Shown piece after piece: positions 60,566 through 64,000 of a stretch of 64,000 nucleotides of DNA (its first letter is position 1; each line of letters begins with the position of its first letter). The stretch covers positions 1-64,000 of the forward strand of contig JBMOOM010000127.1 of NCBI GenBank assembly GCA_049323275.1, given 5' to 3'. Both the position numbers and the translations under genes were made by a program. The DNA is from Taklimakanibacter sp049323275. Lineage in GTDB: Bacteria; Pseudomonadota; Alphaproteobacteria; Rhizobiales; Aestuariivirgaceae. Below the pieces are notes generated by a model. The model was not told the origin of the DNA. It did no database searches and worked only from the letters and a program-made list of their open reading frames with translations.

Positions 60566-61168
60566 GTGTCGGCACGCAATACCGAGAATGACCTGCCCGG
60601 CGACGACCCGGACAGCGTGCTCCTTGCGGCCGCCGTCGCGGGCGACGAGAAGGCCTTCGCCGGCCTTGTCGAGAGGCATTACGACCTAGTGCACCGCGTG
60701 GTCTGGCGGGTGACGTCGGGCCACGCGGACAGTGCCGATATCGTCCAGGACGCCTTCCTGAAGTTGTGGAACAATCCGGGCCAGGTGCGCCAGGGGCGTG
60801 CCCTGCGCGGCTGGCTGATCCGGGTGGCGACCAATCTCGCCATCGACCGGGCGCGCCGCAAGCAGGGCTCGAATATCGACGACCAGCCCGAAATCGAGGC
60901 CCCGGGCCCCGACGCCCTGGACCAGGTCCTGGGCGACCGGTCGTCCCGCGACATAGAATCCGCTCTGGCGCGCCTGCCGGAGCGACAGCGATTGGCCCTC
61001 TCGCTCGTCTATTACGAGAATATGAGCAATATCGAGGCCGCCGCCGCCATGGAGATCAGCGTCGAGGCCATCGAGAGCCTGCTGGCCCGCGGCCGGCGGT
61101 CGTTGAAGGCCGATCTTAAGGACCGGTGGCGGGACCTGCTTGCCGATATCGGCGAGATGAGCCAATGA
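60566..61168 (+). CDS. ECF-type RNA polymerase sigma factor
   Basis: A 200-residue extracytoplasmic-function sigma factor. Region 2 (about 30-95) has FAGLVERHYDLVHRVVWRV and SADIVQDAFLKLW; region 4 (about 130-185) has LPERQRLALSLVYYENMSN and the helix-turn-helix IEAAAAMEISVEAIESLLARG. The start is GTG 60566, with AAAGGAAG 8-16 bases upstream. The two following genes encode a small membrane protein and a CpxP/CnrX-like sensor, the usual neighbours of metal- or envelope-responsive ECF factors. Confidence 0.93.
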   Translation: MSARNTENDLPGDDPDSVLLAAAVAGDEKAFAGLVERHYDLVHRVVWRVTSGHADSADIVQDAFLKLWNNPGQVRQGRALRGWLIRVATNLAIDRARRKQGSNIDDQPEIEAPGPDALDQVLGDRSSRDIESALARLPERQRLALSLVYYENMSNIEAAAAMEISVEAIESLLARGRRSLKADLKDRWRDLLADIGEMSQ

Positions 61169-61178
61169 GGAGGCTCTG

Positions 61179-61643
61179 ATGGATGCGATGAGGACGAGAC
61201 TGGCTGAAGTTCTGGCCGCCTATGGGGCGGACCCGGCCCGCTGGCCCGCATCCGAGCGTGTCAGGCTCCAGCCCCTGCTGGACAAGGAGCCCGGGCTCCT
61301 GGCCGAGGCCGCGGAGATCGACCGGGTCCTGGCCAGGGCCGTCCCCCCGGCGCCCTCGGCGTCCGGCAAGGCCCAGCTCCTGGCCCGGATCGCCCAGGAA
61401 AAGCAGAAGGTCAATGTCGTGCCCTTCGAGCGCGCCCGGGCCGCCAGGTCCCGGCCCTCGATCTGGTCCTGGGGCACCGCCGCGGCGCTCGCCGCCTCCT
61501 TCGCCTTCGGCATCTTCCTGGGCGGCAACACCAATACCAATTTCGGCATTCTGCGCACCGACAGCGATGTGGTCGAGATCGACGACCCGATCCTGCTCAC
61601 CGGCATCGACGACGCCACCGATCTTCTGGAAGGGGGTGGCTGA
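61179..61643 (+). CDS. Small single-pass membrane protein, putative anti-sigma factor
   Basis: A 154-residue protein with a cytoplasmic N-terminus (TRLAEVLAAYGADPARWPASE), one membrane segment at about 95-112 (WGTAAALAASFAFGIFLGG), and a short acidic periplasmic tail. Size, topology and position, directly after an ECF sigma gene, are those of a CnrY-like anti-sigma factor, but I see no zinc-binding ZAS motif. The stop overlaps the start of the sensor gene (TGATG). Role inferred from context. Confidence 0.72.
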   Translation: MDAMRTRLAEVLAAYGADPARWPASERVRLQPLLDKEPGLLAEAAEIDRVLARAVPPAPSASGKAQLLARIAQEKQKVNVVPFERARAARSRPSIWSWGTAAALAASFAFGIFLGGNTNTNFGILRTDSDVVEIDDPILLTGIDDATDLLEGGG

Positions 61644-62188
61644 TGACGGCGCCGGACGCCACGCCGCCCAAGGGTCGCTTCGCCAACTGGCCGCATTGGA
61701 CGATGTTCCTGCTCGTCGCCTCGCTGGCGGTCAATCTCCTGATCGCCGGCGCCGTCGGCATGCGCTATTTCTCGCCCGAGCGGATGGAGCGCTGGAGCGG
61801 GGCGAGCTTCACCCAGCTCCTGCCGCGCCGCTTCCTCAGCGACCTGCCGGAGGACCGCCGCCGCGAATTCCTCGATCTGCTCAAGAGCCGGCGCGAGGCC
61901 TTCCGCCAGTCGCGCCGGGAGATGACCGCGGTCGCCCAGCGTTTCGCCGATGCGCTCGAGCGCAACCCTTACGACGAGGCCGCCGCCAATGCGGCGATCG
62001 ACGATTTCACCAAGCTCAGCACCGAGCTGGTCGACAGCGGCACGCTGGTGACCCGGCAGATCGTCGAGAAGCTGTCCCCTGAGGAGCGCGGGCTTCTCGC
62101 CAAAGCCGTGCGCGACCGCCTCGAGCGCATGCAGCAGCGCCGCAAGAAGTGGCAGGAAAAGAACGGCCAGCCGGACAGCGGCGACTGA
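61643..62188 (+). CDS. Periplasmic heavy-metal-sensor-like protein (CpxP/CnrX family)
   Basis: A 181-residue protein with one membrane segment (about 19-38) and a periplasmic helical domain, about 60-170, very rich in Arg, Glu and Leu. FLSDLPEDRRREFLDLLKSR and LSPEERGLLAKAVRDRLERM are typical of the Metal_resist/periplasmic heavy metal sensor family. No obvious Met/His metal site is seen, so it may sense misfolded proteins or detergents rather than metal. Coupled to the putative anti-sigma gene. Confidence 0.85.
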   Translation: MTAPDATPPKGRFANWPHWTMFLLVASLAVNLLIAGAVGMRYFSPERMERWSGASFTQLLPRRFLSDLPEDRRREFLDLLKSRREAFRQSRREMTAVAQRFADALERNPYDEAAANAAIDDFTKLSTELVDSGTLVTRQIVEKLSPEERGLLAKAVRDRLERMQQRRKKWQEKNGQPDSGD

Positions 62189-62216
62189 GCCCGGCACCCA
62201 TCGGACGATGGCGGAC

Positions 62217-62257
62217 ACAGGCGGTTTGCAGGGAAATACAGGGATTTACAGGGTAAT
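62217..62257 (+). repeat. Ten-base tandem repeat ACAGGGAWWT
   Basis: Exact 10-base units begin at 62228, 62238 and 62248, with a partial unit at 62217 (consensus ACAGGGAWWT). Similar decamers occur in intergenic DNA of other Rhizobiales, as I recall. Too short and gapless for CRISPR. Confidence 0.65.
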
Positions 62258-62450
62258 TTCGCGAAATCTTCTTCGCCGGTCCAGGTTTATCAACGGGTTA
62301 GCCTGGCTTTCGACGCAACCGCCAGGGAATCTTCGTCCAGGCGGAAAGATCATGCACGGCATTGTGCTGCTGCGGGCCTGCGGGAGCTGTGAGGTGTTTT
62401 TAACCTGCAATAGAACGCCGCCGCCCAAAGAGGGAAGAGGTGAACCGAAA

Positions 62451-63083
62451 CTAAATACGATCGTCTCCGCGTCCGGTGAGGCGGCGGTGCAGATACGCGA
62501 TGACATTGAAGAGATTGAAGACGAAGAGCATGCCGAACACGGAGAGGGCGAGGCAGCGGCCGTTATAAACGAAGGCGCCGGCCCAGTAGGTGAAGATCAG
62601 GCGGCCCATGTTTCCCCTGTATGAATTCGGCCTCGGCCAGTAGGTGTCCCAGCCGATTGTATAAAGCATGAAAGCAAGGATCGCGATCGCCGGCGGAATC
62701 ACGAGGATCGCTGCCGGATATCGGATCGGTCCGATCAGGTCGAGCTTCGGAAAGGCCAGCGCGAATGCGAGTATGGTGACAAGCGCTGTGGCGAGGCCGA
62801 AGGTCACGTTGAAGAGCAGAAGCTCGCGGACGAGTGATACATTCACGCTGGCGCCGCGCTTCAGGGCACCCTCGGCGAAGGACAACACCACCGGAGACAT
62901 ATCGCCGTAGCGCTTCGTCAAAGTGCAGACGATATCGCTGCAGACGCCACCCTCGCCATGTACATAGGCGCGCCAGAAGTTGAACGGCACGATCAGCAGG
63001 AACAACGGCGCGTTGAACCATAACATGATGCGCAAGAAGCGGGCGCCGCTGAGCGGGGGGAGGGGTGGAGATGCCGCCGTCAT
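62451..63083 (-). CDS. Unknown polytopic membrane protein
   Basis: A 210-residue protein I do not recognise. About four membrane segments can be seen: 17-37 (FLRIMLWFNAPLFLLIVPFNF), 85-110, 120-142 (AAILVIPPAIAILAFMLYTIG) and 165-195. The loop after the first segment has two cysteines (GVCSDIVCTL). There is no signature of transporter or enzyme. The start overlaps the stop of the upstream gene by four bases (63080-63083), so the two products probably work together in the inner membrane. Confidence 0.6.
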   Translation of the reverse strand: MTAASPPLPPLSGARFLRIMLWFNAPLFLLIVPFNFWRAYVHGEGGVCSDIVCTLTKRYGDMSPVVLSFAEGALKRGASVNVSLVRELLLFNVTFGLATALVTILAFALAFPKLDLIGPIRYPAAILVIPPAIAILAFMLYTIGWDTYWPRPNSYRGNMGRLIFTYWAGAFVYNGRCLALSVFGMLFVFNLFNVIAYLHRRLTGRGDDRI

Positions 63084-63583
63084 TTTGAGGAAGCGCTTTG
63101 GGGATACAAGGTGGCGATGAACAGATCGGCATTCTGGTGGAAGTTCAGCCTCGCATCACGGAAGGGCATGCAAGCGTTGAAATTCGTGAAGGCCACGTCG
63201 CGCTCGTCGAAGTAGTGAACTGCCGCGACGCCGTCTTTGACGAGGACGATCTTCCACAGATAGTCCAGCAATCCCTCATCGATGAGCGGCCCAATGGTCT
63301 GCGTGATGTCCTTGCCGATGCGTTTCCGCGCGATCATGATCGGATCGACGCCCTTTTCGATGACGCAGGCCGTTTCCCAATCCTTTTCCGGGACAATATC
63401 GGTGAGCGCCTTTATCCCTGACGCGTGCGCGCGCATGTACGCCGAAATGGTGTTTGGCGGCGGAGGATTCTCGGGAGGAGCGAGCATGAGTGCCGCGGCC
63501 AAGGCAAAGAGCCAGACTGTCGAAACGGTCAGCACGGTCAGGAACAACCCCGTATATCGCCAGATCGACCGCCGTCTCGCCAT
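63080..63583 (-). CDS. Unknown single-pass membrane protein
   Basis: A 167-residue protein with basic start (ARRRSIWRY), one membrane segment (about 11-33, LFLTVLTVSTVWLFALAAALML) and a periplasmic domain of about 125 residues with two cysteines (TACVIEKG and NACMPFRD). No family recognised. ATG 63583 is chosen because AAAGGGG lies close before it; the frame continues upstream to 63652 without a better start. Translationally coupled to the four-segment protein that follows. Confidence 0.6.
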   Translation of the reverse strand: MARRRSIWRYTGLFLTVLTVSTVWLFALAAALMLAPPENPPPPNTISAYMRAHASGIKALTDIVPEKDWETACVIEKGVDPIMIARKRIGKDITQTIGPLIDEGLLDYLWKIVLVKDGVAAVHYFDERDVAFTNFNACMPFRDARLNFHQNADLFIATLYPQSASSK

Positions 63584-64000
63584 AACGCCCCTTTGATCTC
63601 GTTGCACGAAGGAATCACGCGCGAAAATGGAGGATTCAAGGCAGACAGTCATCCGACTGGAGACCGGGCTTCCGTTTCTCCTGGTTTTCTGCTACAGCGC
63701 CGCCCCTTGAGAGCAGTGGCGCATTGAGGTTTCGTTTTGCCGTCGTAAGGACCGGTCTCATCTGGTTTCACCCCTCGGCCTGGACGGCTAAGCCGTCCGG
63801 GGCTGTTTTTCGTTCACGGGTGGCGGCTTGGGACCGGTCTGGCTTTGTCAGAATGCGCCGGGGTCCTGTCTGCCCCGTTGTCTCGAGCTCTCATCTTTCC
63901 GTAGCAACCGCCACACCGCGCCCGTGAAGGGCTTCTCTCGCTGCCGTCCTGGTGAACTTCCTGTTCGGAAGTCCAAGACGACATGTGCAATTCTACCGTG
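63584..64000. other. Gene-free end of window, with one terminator
   Basis: These 417 bases show no convincing coding frame. A strong hairpin with T-run at 63779-63810 suggests the end of a short transcript. Another stem-loop (ACTTCC with GGAAGT) lies near 63956-63973. The last bases may be the leader of a gene beyond the window. Confidence 0.5.
63779..63810 (+). terminator. Intrinsic terminator without obvious gene
   Basis: GC-rich stem with core GGACGGC / GCCGTCC and loop TAA, followed by GGGGCTG and five Ts. No supported + strand gene lies within 1.5 kb upstream, so it may end a small RNA. Confidence 0.65.

Noticed and set aside
58188..60575. A 795-codon open frame antisense to glnE
   Set aside because: glnE has clear catalytic motifs throughout; the antisense frame has His/Arg/Gly-rich composition typical of shadow frames in GC-rich genomes.
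62217..62257. CRISPR-like array
   Set aside because: Ten-base units without spacers and no cas genes nearby.
63724..63927. A 67-codon frame near the end of the window
   Set aside because: It crosses the terminator at 63779-63810 and has no family features.

Overview
The window reads as chromosomal DNA of a GC-rich alphaproteobacterium of the order Hyphomicrobiales (Rhizobiales). The pointers are a MucR-type regulator, FeuP/FeuQ-like two-component genes, heterotetrameric sarcosine oxidase, a DUF1214/DUF1254 pair beside a class A penicillin-binding protein, and the order ccmI-ccmE-ccmF-ccmH-degP-response regulator-kinase-glnE, which I recall from rhizobial genomes. The genus cannot be fixed from the sequence. 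There is no rRNA, tRNA, CRISPR array, insertion sequence or prophage that I can support, so this looks like core and near-core genome.

Region by region. 1-16.1 kb is mostly housekeeping: the end of otsA (trehalose), oligopeptidase B, a DUF2336 protein, mucR, a PAS_5 protein, a BA14K-like secreted protein, sufE, several DUF proteins, an SDR oxidoreductase, a class A PBP with its DUF1214/DUF1254 partners, and a CofD-like protein coupled to a YcgN-type cysteine-cluster protein. 16.1-19.6 kb holds a decayed GNAT gene, a small secreted PepSY-like protein in the feuN position, feuP and feuQ, and two orphan intrinsic terminators that may mark small RNAs. 19.6-24.3 kb is a compact four-gene Csu-type chaperone-usher pilus operon. 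24.3-32.0 kb is a transport and catabolic island: an XRE-cupin regulator divergent from a complete dipeptide-type ABC importer, followed by translationally coupled DUF1028 and M20 deacylase genes.

32.2-34.3 kb is a divergent GlxA-type regulator / metF-like pair with a candidate operator between them. 34.3-39.1 kb is a surface region: a 977-residue autotransporter, then a 648-base AT-rich gap carrying two CtrA-like boxes in front of a glycine-rich, collagen-like exported protein. 39.1-42.5 kb is an unusual three-gene operon: a solitary periplasmic binding protein, a membrane sensor with a HAMP-like end but no output domain, and an OFA-family MFS transporter. 42.6-47.8 kb is soxBDAG for sarcosine demethylation; together with the metF-like gene it suggests use of methylated amines such as glycine betaine. 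48.0-60.0 kb is the cytochrome c maturation, degP, two-component and glnE block, interrupted by a methyltransferase gene and a palindromic repeat. 60.0-62.2 kb is an EF-hand protein and an ECF sigma / membrane protein / CpxP-like sensor operon. The window ends with two unrecognised membrane-protein genes and about 420 bases without a supported gene.

The best candidates for something new are the binding-protein/HAMP/OFA operon (39073-42463) and the collagen-like protein behind tandem CtrA-like boxes (37753-38988). All domain calls come from reading translated sequence; no database search was run.
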